The notes: generated from the letters alone by a model not told the origin. DNA of 64,000 bases from CAVPKN01 sp963832835 (GCA_963832835.1 CAWHVD010000001.1:558001-622000), one strand, 5' to 3'; shown: positions 16,857 through 25,482, counted from the stretch's first letter. Numbers and translations are program-made.

Positions 16857-17459
16857 ATGCATATTTTGATTACCCTTCTTCTTTTGTTGTCCTCTCCACT
16901 ATGTGCTGAACGCTTTTCTGCGGATCGATCAGCGCGAGGCTATGAATCAGGGCAACCCAAAAAACACCGTGTAGACGTCTTTGATTTTGATGGCGAATAC
17001 CCTGAACTTGAGCATATCAATATTGATGCGAAGCGTAAAAAAAACGTCGAATTTCATTTGACCGGCACCTACCCGGAGCTTGAAATGGTGAACTACGAAG
17101 GCTCATTTGGGACGTTATCAGGAAAGTTGACGGGTGATTTTCCGAAACTCGGTGTTGTGAATTTTTTATGTACCAATTGCGCCATGCAATTAGACCTCGG
17201 TACTACTTGGAATCGCTCCTGTGAAATCAACATCCGCGGAGCTGACCAAGATATTGTTCTGACCTTGCCTAAAGATGTGGGTCTTGAAATCCGCACCAAA
17301 GTGGCTCTCAAAGGCAAAGTGATCCCTTGCGAAGGTCTCAAGAAAAAAGAGAAGCTAGGTATGCTCAAAAAGACATACTCTAATGAATTGGCAGAAACCT
17401 CTGAGGTTGTACTGACCATCCACGTCGAGCTTGCTGACGGCCGCATCATCCTCAACTGA
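16857..17459 (+). CDS. exported hypothetical protein, 200 aa
   Basis: Starts 13 nt after the tRNA with a signal peptide (MHILITLLLLLSSPLCAERF, likely cut after CAE). The mature part contains three related segments: FDFDGEYPELEHINID, HLTGTYPELEMVNYEG and KLTGDFPKLGVVNFLC, a roughly 25-residue beta repeat. Periplasmic or surface location is likely. Position matches the CT471/CT472 hypothetical proteins. Function unknown. Confidence 0.75.
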   Translation: MHILITLLLLLSSPLCAERFSADRSARGYESGQPKKHRVDVFDFDGEYPELEHINIDAKRKKNVEFHLTGTYPELEMVNYEGSFGTLSGKLTGDFPKLGVVNFLCTNCAMQLDLGTTWNRSCEINIRGADQDIVLTLPKDVGLEIRTKVALKGKVIPCEGLKKKEKLGMLKKTYSNELAETSEVVLTIHVELADGRIILN

Positions 17460-17658
17460 TCAAACCCTTTCTATCTACTCGACCAAGGCACAGAGATGAG
17501 CAGTCGCATTTGTAGCAGAAATGGTCCTCTGAAGGTTCCTTCTCTGTGGCTTCGAGCCCCCATGCCTCTATGTTGCATTCTGATGCAAGATTGCGAAAAT
17601 AGGGTGATTGCACATCTATCATTGTTTTTTAATAAATTTTGTTTTATCAGTGTGAGCT

Positions 17659-18318
17659 ATGGATATTTGGCTAGATACAATCGATCTTAAGACTATTGGG
17701 CAGGCGGAAAGTATGGGATTGCTCGACGGAGTGACCACTAATCCCACGATCTTGTCTCAAGACGATAGACCTGCCGAAGAGATCCTTGAAGAGCTTCTCA
17801 ACCATTTTTCAGGTCCCCTTGCTGTTCAGGTGACACTCCATTCGGTTGCCGAAATGGTAGAACAGGGCAAAGATCTTCGCGAGTTTTCTTCCCGCATCGT
17901 CGTTAAAATTCCAGTTACTGTGGAAGGGCTAGTGGCTATTAAGCGCCTCTGTGAGGCTGACATTCCTGTAATGGCTACAGCTATTTTTGAACCCATGCAG
18001 GCGCTTCTCGCAGCTAAAGCAGGAGCTTGCTATGTAGTGCCTTATTTCTCTCATTTAGGAGACAACGCTCTTTCCATCTGCCTTGCGATTCAAGAGATGC
18101 AATTACCGGCAAATTTGCTGGTTGCCTCGCTCAAAACCCCTGAGCAAGTCCTGCAATGCGCCACCTCATTTTTTGATGCGGTGACTCTTAAGGGCCCTCT
18201 TTTCCAAGCTTGCATTACCACTCCAGCTCAAACTCTTGATCAACTCAAGCGATTTAATGCTGCTTGGCAAGAGGCTCCTACCTCACAACTCCTCGCATCA
18301 TCAGAGCTTCTCAAGTAA
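17659..18318 (+). CDS. transaldolase / fructose-6-phosphate aldolase family protein
   Basis: A 219-residue single-domain TIM barrel of the short transaldolase (FSA/TalC) class. It shows the N-terminal GVTTNPTILSQD loop, the Schiff-base lysine in RIVVKIPVTVEGL, AIFEPMQALLAAKAGA, and the phosphate-binding end LVASLKTPEQVLQC. Such enzymes do transaldolase or F6P aldolase chemistry; which one cannot be decided from sequence. It stands alone after a 199-nt gap (17460-17658) in which I see no gene. Confidence 0.88.
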   Translation: MDIWLDTIDLKTIGQAESMGLLDGVTTNPTILSQDDRPAEEILEELLNHFSGPLAVQVTLHSVAEMVEQGKDLREFSSRIVVKIPVTVEGLVAIKRLCEADIPVMATAIFEPMQALLAAKAGACYVVPYFSHLGDNALSICLAIQEMQLPANLLVASLKTPEQVLQCATSFFDAVTLKGPLFQACITTPAQTLDQLKRFNAAWQEAPTSQLLASSELLK

Positions 18319-18399
18319 AAGCAATTCCCACTTGATCTATCCTTTACAAGATTCATAACCTTCTTAATACTCGCTGCCATCAAATAATGAGGTATAGAA

Positions 18400-18876
18400 A
18401 TGACTGAAGTATTGATTGGTAAAGAGCTGATCCCGGTAGTGTATGTTCATAATATCTGGACTGACAAGTGCTCCGCAGCAGTGCTGGTTGGAGTCGCATT
18501 AGTGGCCTTGCTCACAATCGCTGGTATATATGCGGTTTATCCTCTGAAAGGACTAGGCTTCAGCTCCGTGGGATGGTGGATGCTGGGGAGTGCTGCGGTT
18601 CTAGGTGTTCTCGAAGCTGCAGTCATCATCGCGTGGATCAAAAAATCAGAACCCGAGTTCCATCCAGACAAGAAAACTTTTGCCTCTTTGGACCATTTTA
18701 AGGGGCGAGGACCTGCTTATGACTTTGTTGTTTTTCCAAAAGATAGCCACGCTTTTGTAGCAGTTTATGTACAGGATGGGATCAGCAGGCAGTTTCGTAT
18801 TTTTAAAAATAATGAGATCGTTGGCATGTTTTTAAAAAATATTCAAGAGACTCATCCGTGGGTACAACCAACTTAA
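18400..18876 (+). CDS. two-helix membrane protein, candidate Inc
   Basis: A 158-residue protein with two close hydrophobic helices (about 27-47, AAVLVGVALVALLTIAGIYAV; about 56-78) followed by a basic-acidic soluble tail. The bilobed profile fits chlamydial Inc proteins. There is no signal peptide. The TAA stop ends at the first base of the family 1 repeat that follows directly. Unique to its surroundings; function unknown. Confidence 0.65.
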   Translation: MTEVLIGKELIPVVYVHNIWTDKCSAAVLVGVALVALLTIAGIYAVYPLKGLGFSSVGWWMLGSAAVLGVLEAAVIIAWIKKSEPEFHPDKKTFASLDHFKGRGPAYDFVVFPKDSHAFVAVYVQDGISRQFRIFKNNEIVGMFLKNIQETHPWVQPT

Positions 18877-19038
18877 TACCATTTCCAGAAAATAAAGCCA
18901 TGAAGTGGCACTGGGTAACATGACAGATTTGGATGACCGTTTCGAAGCCTATGTTTTTGCACCTAAGCGAGAAAGGATCGTTCAAAAATGGCGTGTTATA
19001 CAGTGCCACTTCATGGCTTTATTTTCTGAAAATGGTAT
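18876..19038. repeat. family 1 palindromic element, copy A (163 bp)
   Basis: Runs from ataccatttccagaaaataa to gaaaatggtat. The outer 38 bp at each end are inverted repeats with one mismatch, and the inner halves stay partly complementary, so the whole unit can fold as one long hairpin. AACTTAA occurs on both outer flanks (18870-18876 and 19039-19045), possibly a target duplication. Confidence 0.92.
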
Positions 19039-19054
19039 AACTTAAAACCCTGGT

Positions 19055-19714
19055 TTAAAACCCAAAGGCCTGGGCAAACAGAGTGGCGATCTTAGTTTGG
19101 AGTTCGACAGGTAGTGTGAGAGTGGCAATATAAGAGAGAGAGCGGGAAACGGCAAGCTGAGAAAGTAAATGTTCTTCATCGGCTGAAAATGCAAGATAGC
19201 CAAGTGGAGCATGGGAAGGAAGATACTGTTCTCCACCATAACGGCAGCTCGGTTGGGGTGTTGAGAGTTGTAGCATTCCCTCGTGAGCAAGGGTTTTGAT
19301 GAGGAATGCCGATGCATAGGTGTGAGGTGCTGTGCTAGTGGGAAGATGCTCCAAAAAGAGACGGTAGAGGCTGTAGAGTTGGGGAGCCGCCTTGCCCTGC
19401 CATTGAGAGCGTAACAAAGCCTGGGACATGGTATCTGCTGCAGTCAGGTTTGCAAAGCTGTCTCGCAAGCGTAAGTTTTGTGCAAGGATCGTCCCTTCCT
19501 GCACACGGTGTAGGTCCTTGCGTCCAAGCGTGTATTGCAGTTCAATGCGGGTCCAAGGAGAGGTAAGAGCTGCAAAATGCAGGTAATCGCGCTTACGTAT
19601 TTTAACAAAAAATTTTAGTATACCTGTTGGCGCAAAAAGAGTGAGAATGCGGTCGTAATCTTTATAGGGGATGGCTTGTAAAACGATCCCCTCGACTTGT
19701 TGAGTGGATTCCAT
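19055..19714 (-). CDS. recO: DNA repair protein RecO
   Basis: A 219-residue protein that loads RecA with RecF/RecR. It has the OB-fold N-terminus (VEGIVLQAIPYKDYDRILTLF, then GILKFFVKIRKRD), a helical C-terminal part, and a single CRYGGEQ where the Cys4 zinc site of other RecO proteins sits, so the zinc site is degenerate. The frame stays open far upstream through a tRNA on the other strand; the ATG at 19714 is the family start. Syntenic with CT470. Confidence 0.9.
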   Translation of the reverse strand: MESTQQVEGIVLQAIPYKDYDRILTLFAPTGILKFFVKIRKRDYLHFAALTSPWTRIELQYTLGRKDLHRVQEGTILAQNLRLRDSFANLTAADTMSQALLRSQWQGKAAPQLYSLYRLFLEHLPTSTAPHTYASAFLIKTLAHEGMLQLSTPQPSCRYGGEQYLPSHAPLGYLAFSADEEHLLSQLAVSRSLSYIATLTLPVELQTKIATLFAQAFGF

Positions 19715-19786
19715 GACTGTGCATTCAGCATGCCGCAGTTTTCTCTTGAGGTCAACGCCTTTTCTTGTTAACGTTGCGAAGCTTTT

Positions 19787-19860
19787 GCACCGATAGCTCA
19801 ATCGGATAGAGTACCTGGCTTCGAACCAGGTGGTTAGAGGTTCGAGTCCTCTTCGGTGCA
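19787..19860 (+). tRNA. tRNA-Arg(TCG)
   Basis: A 74-nt cloverleaf. Acceptor gcaccga pairs with tcggtgc, anticodon stem cctgg/ccagg encloses cttcgaa (anticodon TCG, i.e. UCG), T arm agaggttcgagtcctct. Discriminator A; CCA not encoded. It lies opposite the region upstream of recO. Confidence 0.95.
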
Positions 19861-19923
19861 CTTCTCTTCCGTCACATCGAGCTAGCGCCTTGTGTATTAT
19901 GCTCTTGGGATAATGCTTAGCGG

Positions 19924-20202
19924 TCAATCTGCGGGTTGTTCTATGTACCCTTCTTGTCTTTGTTGCGTTGCTTTGAAATCCTCTTCTTGCTCCGCCAGCC
20001 TTCGTCTCTCGTTGACACAGAGACACACCTTTGTAGCTATAGCGTATAGGGCAAATGCGCTTAGAGCAGTACCTGATCCGCAAAGGGCCCCGATGGCGAT
20101 CACGGAATGGCTGCGTAACACTCCACCTAAAATCAGGCCTAACCCCATGAGGAGGGTTACACTTACTCCAACTGCAAAATTAACATCATTGTTGCATTTC
20201 AT
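19924..20202 (-). CDS. small two-helix membrane protein, candidate Inc
   Basis: Starting from the ATG at 20202, this gives 92 residues with two adjacent hydrophobic helices (FAVGVSVTLLMGLGLILGGVL and VIAIGALCGSGTALSAFALYA) and a charged tail (NERRRLAEQEEDFKATQQ). The bilobed hydropathy is Inc-like. A longer frame begins 16 codons upstream, but its extra residues look non-coding. Divergent from rlmN across an AT-rich gap. Confidence 0.6.
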   Translation of the reverse strand: MKCNNDVNFAVGVSVTLLMGLGLILGGVLRSHSVIAIGALCGSGTALSAFALYAIATKVCLCVNERRRLAEQEEDFKATQQRQEGYIEQPAD

Positions 20203-20299
20203 GATACTATTCCACGACTTAGATAAACAAACTATACTTAGTATATACAAATATTATTAAGTTAATGTTAATTTTTTTATTTTAGTAATTTTTACCTTC

Positions 20300-21400
20300 T
20301 TGATCCAAAAATTACATCAAGCTACTCTGTACAGCGTGGATCAGATTTCGATTTTTTCTCTCACATCTGAGGAATATGCCCGTTTAGTGAAGGCTCGTTT
20401 AGGAAAGGGGGCTCTTCATGCGCGCCTTATCTATCGGGAATGGTTTCGGACAGGCAATGTTACAGGTCAAGACCCTCATTTTCGCAATGCGGCCTCCCTT
20501 TTTCAAGAGATTGTCGCGATGACAGATTTTACGTATCTACCTTTGGTGAAAAGAGGAGGTGAGCGGGGGACTGAGAAGTACCTGGTGCAAACCCGAGATG
20601 GTCTGGAAATTGAGATGGTTGTGCTGCCGATGCCAGCAGGTTATACGTTGTGTATCTCTTCACAAGTGGGATGCCGCATGGGGTGCGCTTTTTGCGAAAC
20701 AGGAAAAATGGGGCTGCTGCGCTCTCTGTCTACAACTGAAATTCTGAGTCAAGTCTTTCAGGCTAGGCACGGGTTGAAAGTCGAGGTTCGCAACATTGTC
20801 TTTATGGGGATGGGAGAGCCTTTGGATAACTTCGACGCTGTCATGCAGGCGGTGAAGATTTTGACCGATGCCAATGGCTTTGGTTTAGGACCCAGCCGCA
20901 TTGCTCTTTCGACAAGTGGGCTTGTTGATAAAATCTACCGTCTGATCGATGAAGCCGATCCGGCATTAAGGCTGGCCATTTCGGTGAATGCTCCTCATGA
21001 TACGGTCCGCAATAAGCTGATGCCTGTGAATCATCAGTTTGATATGTCAGCGTTAAGGCAAGCGATGGAGGCCTACACTGTCCACCCCAAGCGGCGTATC
21101 TTGATAGAATACATCCTCATCAAGGGGAAAACAGATTCCCAGGAAGATGCCGATGCGCTTGCGCATTATTTACGAGGTCTCAGAGTAACTGTGAATTTGA
21201 TACCCTATAATCCTCAAAGTCGCGGTCCATTCGAGCCGCCCTCTATTGAGGCAATCGATCTGTTTCTAAAAAGGATGCAGGAGCAAGGTTTTTTAACTTT
21301 TGTCCGAGGAACCAAGGGGCAAAAAATCATGGCTGCCTGTGGGCAACTAGGTAACATTGCGCTACGCCGTAAAAAATCGTTGGTCTTTTCTCCAGAGTGA
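20300..21400 (+). CDS. rlmN: 23S rRNA/tRNA adenine-C2 methyltransferase RlmN
   Basis: A 366-residue radical-SAM enzyme that methylates C2 of A2503 in 23S rRNA and A37 in some tRNAs. The Fe-S cluster motif is CRMGCAFC (C125, C129, C132), followed by the family blocks NIVFMGMGEPLDN, SRIALSTSGLVDKI, LAISVNAPHD and VNLIPYNP. The catalytic acceptor cysteine is in AACGQL near the C-terminus. No ATG is available early; the first start is TTG at 20300, and GTG at 20336 is the alternative. It shares a gap of 39 nt with hpf downstream. Confidence 0.92.
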   Translation: MIQKLHQATLYSVDQISIFSLTSEEYARLVKARLGKGALHARLIYREWFRTGNVTGQDPHFRNAASLFQEIVAMTDFTYLPLVKRGGERGTEKYLVQTRDGLEIEMVVLPMPAGYTLCISSQVGCRMGCAFCETGKMGLLRSLSTTEILSQVFQARHGLKVEVRNIVFMGMGEPLDNFDAVMQAVKILTDANGFGLGPSRIALSTSGLVDKIYRLIDEADPALRLAISVNAPHDTVRNKLMPVNHQFDMSALRQAMEAYTVHPKRRILIEYILIKGKTDSQEDADALAHYLRGLRVTVNLIPYNPQSRGPFEPPSIEAIDLFLKRMQEQGFLTFVRGTKGQKIMAACGQLGNIALRRKKSLVFSPE

Positions 21401-21439
21401 GGTATTTTTCAATTTAGGCGCTAACCCTAGAGGTATCTC

Positions 21440-22081
21440 ATGAATGAAAAAACAAAAGCAGAAATCAAAGAGAAATTCGTTGCTCTCGAATATCCCGTGC
21501 ATGTGATCGGGCGCCACGTGTCGGTGACAGAGCCTATGAAGGCGTATGCAATTGATAAATTGTCCAAGTCAGTGGACCGTTATGGCGTACGTGCTATTGA
21601 GGTGACTGTGACGATGGACGTGCAAAAATTGTCGCATATGGTTGACTTTATCCTTCTTGTTAACAATACGAAAATCAAGGTTTCGGGACGTAGTGAGAGT
21701 ATGTACGCTTCGATTGACCAAGCAATTGATCGTTTAAATGCTAAGCTACGTCGCTACACGAAACGCCTGAGGGAGCACCATGCCAAAGGTGTTTCGGAAA
21801 TCGATATGAACGTTAATGTGATTAAATTGATCCCCATCGATGACATTAACGATTCGATCGAAGAAGAGAGCTTAAAAAATGTCGAAGAACAACTGAAACC
21901 CCACCCGATTGTCAGCCGCGAGAAAAAACCATTGAAGACCCTCAACCAAAATGAGGCGATCATGAAAATGGAGCTCTCTGAGGATCAGTTCATGATTTTC
22001 CGCAGCGAAGAGGATAACAAGCTAAAAGTGATCTACAGGCGCAGTGATGACAACTATGGCATCATCGAGCCCGAAAAGTGA
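21440..22081 (+). CDS. hpf: ribosome hibernation promoting factor, long form
   Basis: A 213-residue protein of the HPF/YfiA/RaiA family. Residues about 15-115 form the ribosome-binding domain (VIGRHVSVTEPMKAYAIDKL; SMYASIDQAIDRLNAKLRRY). A linker leads to the C-terminal dimerisation domain (LSEDQFMIFRSEEDNKLKVI...). Long HPF makes 100S ribosome dimers in resting cells, which would fit the elementary-body stage. Ten nt upstream of ATG 21440 is a purine-rich AGAGG. Confidence 0.92.
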   Translation: MNEKTKAEIKEKFVALEYPVHVIGRHVSVTEPMKAYAIDKLSKSVDRYGVRAIEVTVTMDVQKLSHMVDFILLVNNTKIKVSGRSESMYASIDQAIDRLNAKLRRYTKRLREHHAKGVSEIDMNVNVIKLIPIDDINDSIEEESLKNVEEQLKPHPIVSREKKPLKTLNQNEAIMKMELSEDQFMIFRSEEDNKLKVIYRRSDDNYGIIEPEK

Positions 22082-22207
22082 ACTCGCGCTAAGCTGCAAT
22101 CCTGGCCCGTTAGAGGGAATTGAGGCGAGCCATGCAAATACGTTTCAAAATCTTTACAAGGCGAAGAATCCCGCAGCCATTTATGGCCGGCTTCTTCAAC
22201 CAAAAAA

Positions 22208-22663
22208 ATGAAAAAGTGTGAGCCCATTTACGATCCTATTCGGAAAAAATGGGTAGCAGCAACGCCAGAAGAGAAGATCCGTCAGTATCTGATCCGGCAT
22301 ATGACCGAAAAGCTGGGCTATCCTCCCTTATGGATGGCTATCGAAAAGGAATTAGCCCAGCTTCCCCATGTCCAACCCAAATCGGCCATGGAAATCGTGA
22401 AAAGGAGAGCTGATATTCTTGTGTTTGCTCCCAACACTGTTTCTCCACTACTCCTAATCGAATGTAAAGCGACCGCTTTGAGCCAAGCCTTTGCACAGCA
22501 AGTCATCGGTTACAATGCCCTTGTGAAAGCCCCTTTCGTCTCCCTAGCCAATGGTAAGCAGGTGCTGACGGGGCATTACGATCCTGAGCTGGGTAAGTAC
22601 TGTTTCGAGAGTGGCCTTCCCAGTTTCGCAGACCTGATGCATTATACCATTTATCAAAAATAA
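22208..22663 (+). CDS. type I restriction HsdR N-terminal domain-like protein
   Basis: A 151-residue stand-alone protein like the HSDR_N_2 family: KWVAATPEEKIRQYL...HMTEKLGYPP at the start, then RRADILVF and LLLIECKA, a PD-(D/E)xK nuclease-type core with the D and ExK in place, then AQQVIGYNALVKAP. There is no helicase or specificity subunit nearby, so it is not a complete restriction system. Position suggests it is the CT469 counterpart. The last residues (IYQK) and the stop TAA are read from the family 1 repeat copy B. Confidence 0.78.
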   Translation: MKKCEPIYDPIRKKWVAATPEEKIRQYLIRHMTEKLGYPPLWMAIEKELAQLPHVQPKSAMEIVKRRADILVFAPNTVSPLLLIECKATALSQAFAQQVIGYNALVKAPFVSLANGKQVLTGHYDPELGKYCFESGLPSFADLMHYTIYQK

Positions 22664-22806
22664 ACCCACGAATTGGCACTCTATAACACGCCATTTTTGA
22701 ACGATCCTTTCTCGCTTAGGTGCAAAAACATAGGCTTCGAAACGATCATCCAAATCTGTCATGTTACCCAGTGCCACTTCATGGCTTTATTTTTGATAAA
22801 TGGTAT
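22644..22806. repeat. family 1 palindromic element, copy B (163 bp)
   Basis: Same boundaries (ataccat...atggtat) but the outer arms have drifted (ttatcaaaaataaa in place of ttccagaaaataaa on both sides, so the change is compensatory across the hairpin). It supplies the stop codon of the 22208 gene and one base of the stop of atoC. Confidence 0.9.
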
Positions 22807-23972
22807 TAGTCTAAAGAGAGGTGTTCTGGGCCGATTTGCGAAGAGCTATCGATGACAACCACACGTTCAATGGCGTTTGCCAGCTCGCGGATATTTCCTG
22901 GCCAGGGATGGGTTAGAAGTTTTTTTTCTGCTGCCTTCGACAGTGTTTTCGCAGACCTACGGTTTTCAGCACAAAATTTGGTCAGGAAATAACGGGAGAG
23001 GGGTAAAATATCTTCTTGCCGATCTCGCAGAGGAGGGAGGTGGAGAGGAACAACATTGAGACGGTAATAGAGATCTTCCCTAAATATTTTTTCTTTAATG
23101 GCTTCTTTGAGATTACGGTTTGAGGTGGAGATCAAGCGGACATCAACAGCAAGAGGTTTGCTTCCTCCAACCCGTTCGAATTCTTGTTCTTGGACTACCC
23201 GGAGCAATTTAGGTTGTAAGCTGATAGGTATTTCGGTTACCTCATCGAGCAGCAAAGTCCCTTTGTCTGCTAATTCAAAACGACCCAGCCTTTTTTGATT
23301 AGCCCCTGTAAAAGATCCCTTTTCGTGTCCGAAGAATTCCGATTCGATGAGCGTATCGGGAATGGCTGCGCAGTTCACCCGGATATAGGGGTGGTTGGCA
23401 CGCAGCGAATGGGCGTGAATTGCTGCAGCGATAACCTCTTTACCTGTTCCCGATTCGCCATGAATGAGGACACTTGCTTGGCTTTTAGCGATCTGGACAG
23501 CCTCCAGTAAGACTTTTCTCATGGCAGGACTTTCAGCCACCAACTGGGCAGGAATCCGTTTTGAGCAGACCTCTTCACGTAGGTAGATGTTTTCTTGGAC
23601 GAGTGCTAAGTGTTCGCCCGCTTTTTCAATCAAGGTTTCAATGGCATCTGGAGTGAAGGGTTTCAGTAGGTAATTGAAGGCCCCGAGACGCATCGCTTCC
23701 ACAGCGGTTTCGATTGTTCCGTAAGCTGTCATAATAATGACAAGCGTTTGTGGGCAGAGCTCTTTAACTCTGCGTAGAAGCTCAAGGCCGGAGAGATCGG
23801 GCATTTTCATATCGGTAATGAGAAGATCGAAATGCTGCTTTTTAAGGTACGCGAGAGCCTCTTTTACGCTTCCTGCTGTGTCGACCTCATAATGATTGCG
23901 CAAGAGCGCTTCGGCCAGAAACCGACGCATCAGTTCTTCATCGTCAACAATCAATATCTTCTCAATGCGCAT
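22806..23972 (-). CDS. atoC: NtrC-family response regulator without DNA-binding domain (AtoC/CtcC)
   Basis: A 388-residue sigma-54-activator type regulator. The receiver domain has phosphoacceptor D54 (LLITDMKMP), D10/D11 and the conserved MTAYG. The AAA+ domain has Walker A GESGTGKE, the sigma-54 contact loop GSFTGA (GAFTGA in most members) and Walker B GTLLLDEV. The protein ends at EHLSLD, immediately after the AAA+ domain, so the Fis-type helix-turn-helix is absent, as I recall for C. trachomatis CtcC. It lies 6 nt after atoS, in one operon. Confidence 0.92.
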   Translation of the reverse strand: MRIEKILIVDDEELMRRFLAEALLRNHYEVDTAGSVKEALAYLKKQHFDLLITDMKMPDLSGLELLRRVKELCPQTLVIIMTAYGTIETAVEAMRLGAFNYLLKPFTPDAIETLIEKAGEHLALVQENIYLREEVCSKRIPAQLVAESPAMRKVLLEAVQIAKSQASVLIHGESGTGKEVIAAAIHAHSLRANHPYIRVNCAAIPDTLIESEFFGHEKGSFTGANQKRLGRFELADKGTLLLDEVTEIPISLQPKLLRVVQEQEFERVGGSKPLAVDVRLISTSNRNLKEAIKEKIFREDLYYRLNVVPLHLPPLRDRQEDILPLSRYFLTKFCAENRRSAKTLSKAAEKKLLTHPWPGNIRELANAIERVVVIDSSSQIGPEHLSLD

Positions 23973-23978
23973 ATGTTC

Positions 23979-25112
23979 CTATAGTATGAGAGTGAATTGT
24001 GTCCCGTTTGCTTCCTGGGAGATAACCTCTAGCTTTCCGCCATGGGCTTTGACCACAGCAAGCGAAGCGGCAAGGCCTAAACCGGTGCCTTTGGCTTTTG
24101 TTGTAAAAAAGGGTGTAAAAATCTTATGAAGATTTTGGGGGCTGATACCCAAACCATTATCTTGGATCATCAGCGCTCCTGTTTCGCTCAGTGTGATAGC
24201 GACCAAGCTCGCTTCAGCTTCGCTTGCATTCCGTAGCAGATTCAGTAGTACCAGTGTGATGCGCTCTTTGTCCATAGAAAGGGTATAGTCTGTATAAGCA
24301 CTATGAAACTGGTATTGTGTTGCTGTATGGGTAGCTTCTGCAAGTGAGCATGCCGCGCGCACTAAAACCACAAGATCTGTAGGCGTGAAATGCAAACAGA
24401 GGGGTTTAGCGTAATCGAGGACTTGGGTGATCAGAGAGTTTAAAGTACGAGTCCCTTCCAAAATGGCGCTGATCATATTTTGATGGGAAGGGGTTTCTAA
24501 ATCTCTTTTGAGCAAATGGGCAAAACCTTCAATCCCTCCGAGGGGATTGCGGATCTCATGGGCGAGGGTAGCTGCCATCTCACCCAGCTCTTGGAGCCTT
24601 TCGGCTTGGCTCAAACTTTTTTGCAGCTTTTGCTGCTCTGTCCGATTGCTGAGCAAAAGCAAAATCCCTTTCTCGGGTACAATTGAAGTGGAAACTTCAA
24701 TGTCTTTTTCTCCGCAGAGTGTGAGGAAAATCCTGCGGTGTCTTCCCGATTCTATGAGCTCTTGGCTCATTGAAAATCCAAATAAGTTGTCCGAAAAACA
24801 GTCTGAATAAGAGCGTTGCAGTACCGTCTCGATTGGACAGCCTAGAAGAGCGGCCGCCGCGGGATTAAAAAGAGCGATGATTCCCACTTGATTGACAAAC
24901 ATCATCCCTTCGGACATATGGAAAATAAGCTTTTCGAGGGTAAGGTGGGAGGATTCCCATTTTTCTTTTAAGTGATAAAATTGCGTGTGCAGGGAGGTAT
25001 ATGCCGCTTCAAGCCGCTCTGTCTCCTGAAGGTAATGCGTCCAATGCACTTCATCAGGTGTTTTTTTCAGGGGGACGGAGTTGTTCTTTCCGCTTTTCTT
25101 GGTTGATGCCAT
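23979..25112 (-). CDS. atoS: sensor histidine kinase AtoS/CtcB
   Basis: A 377-residue NtrB-like kinase: coiled coil (about 25-60), PAS domain (60-158, ending STSIVPEKGILLLLSNRT), dimerisation and phosphoacceptor H185 in LAHEIRNPLGGIEGF, and an HATPase domain with N box (LVLLNLLRNASEAE), G1 DNGLGISP and G2 GTGLGLA. No transmembrane helix, so it senses a cytosolic signal. The first 59 nt overlap the end of the upstream gene at 25054. It phosphorylates the adjacent AtoC. Confidence 0.92.
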   Translation of the reverse strand: MASTKKSGKNNSVPLKKTPDEVHWTHYLQETERLEAAYTSLHTQFYHLKEKWESSHLTLEKLIFHMSEGMMFVNQVGIIALFNPAAAALLGCPIETVLQRSYSDCFSDNLFGFSMSQELIESGRHRRIFLTLCGEKDIEVSTSIVPEKGILLLLSNRTEQQKLQKSLSQAERLQELGEMAATLAHEIRNPLGGIEGFAHLLKRDLETPSHQNMISAILEGTRTLNSLITQVLDYAKPLCLHFTPTDLVVLVRAACSLAEATHTATQYQFHSAYTDYTLSMDKERITLVLLNLLRNASEAEASLVAITLSETGALMIQDNGLGISPQNLHKIFTPFFTTKAKGTGLGLAASLAVVKAHGGKLEVISQEANGTQFTLIL

Positions 25113-25374
25113 CGAGATGAAGGATCCGTTTAATTACCTTACGTATGTGTTCTAATTCTTCGGTAATTTCCTGCGAGATATCATGCAGTGACTGCTTAAA
25201 GGGCATAAGCTCTGAGTCGATCTCTTCAATGCATGAAAGCAGTATTTTTTTTTGTTCCAAAGAAGCAATCCATGCTTCTACTGACATGTCAGACTCTTCC
25301 TCAGATAGGTCTAGCATGGCTTCGAAAAACCCTTTCTTCTTTCTCAGCAAGTGGAGCAACTTTTCTTCTCGCAT
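25054..25374 (-). CDS. small coiled-coil protein (CT466 counterpart)
   Basis: A 106-residue highly charged helical protein (MREEKLLHLLRKKKGFFEAMLD; ITEELEHIRKVIKRILHL) of FlgN-like or chaperone-like appearance. It precedes atoS, overlapping it by 59 nt, so is likely co-transcribed with atoS-atoC. Function unknown; gene order gives the CT466 assignment. Confidence 0.7.
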   Translation of the reverse strand: MREEKLLHLLRKKKGFFEAMLDLSEEESDMSVEAWIASLEQKKILLSCIEEIDSELMPFKQSLHDISQEITEELEHIRKVIKRILHLDGINQEKRKEQLRPPEKNT

Positions 25375-25420
25375 ATAATACCATGTCTTAAAGAAATGGG
25401 TACAATTAGATCAAGAGAAT

Positions 25421-25461
25421 TTGTAACTCTCTATGGAATCAGTCTTGGTGGTTGATAGTCT
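25421..25461. repeat. family 4 related repeat, partial
   Basis: Ttgtaactct...ttggtggttgatagtct is the same length as 15182-15222 and agrees at roughly three quarters of positions, including the block cttggtggtt. It sits at the junction between backbone genes and the accessory region. Confidence 0.45.
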
Positions 25462-25482
25462 CACTCACCGAGGTACGAAAAT

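Noticed and set aside
17496..17690. A 64-codon frame before the transaldolase-like gene
   Set aside because: Overlaps the real start of that gene and has no SD or motif.
19715..20083. N-terminal extension of recO by 123 residues
   Set aside because: It reads through the tRNA-Arg gene on the other strand and has no similarity to RecO; the family start is ATG 19714.
22208..22663. Complete type I restriction system
   Set aside because: Only the HsdR N-terminal domain is present; no helicase, HsdM or HsdS gene is nearby.
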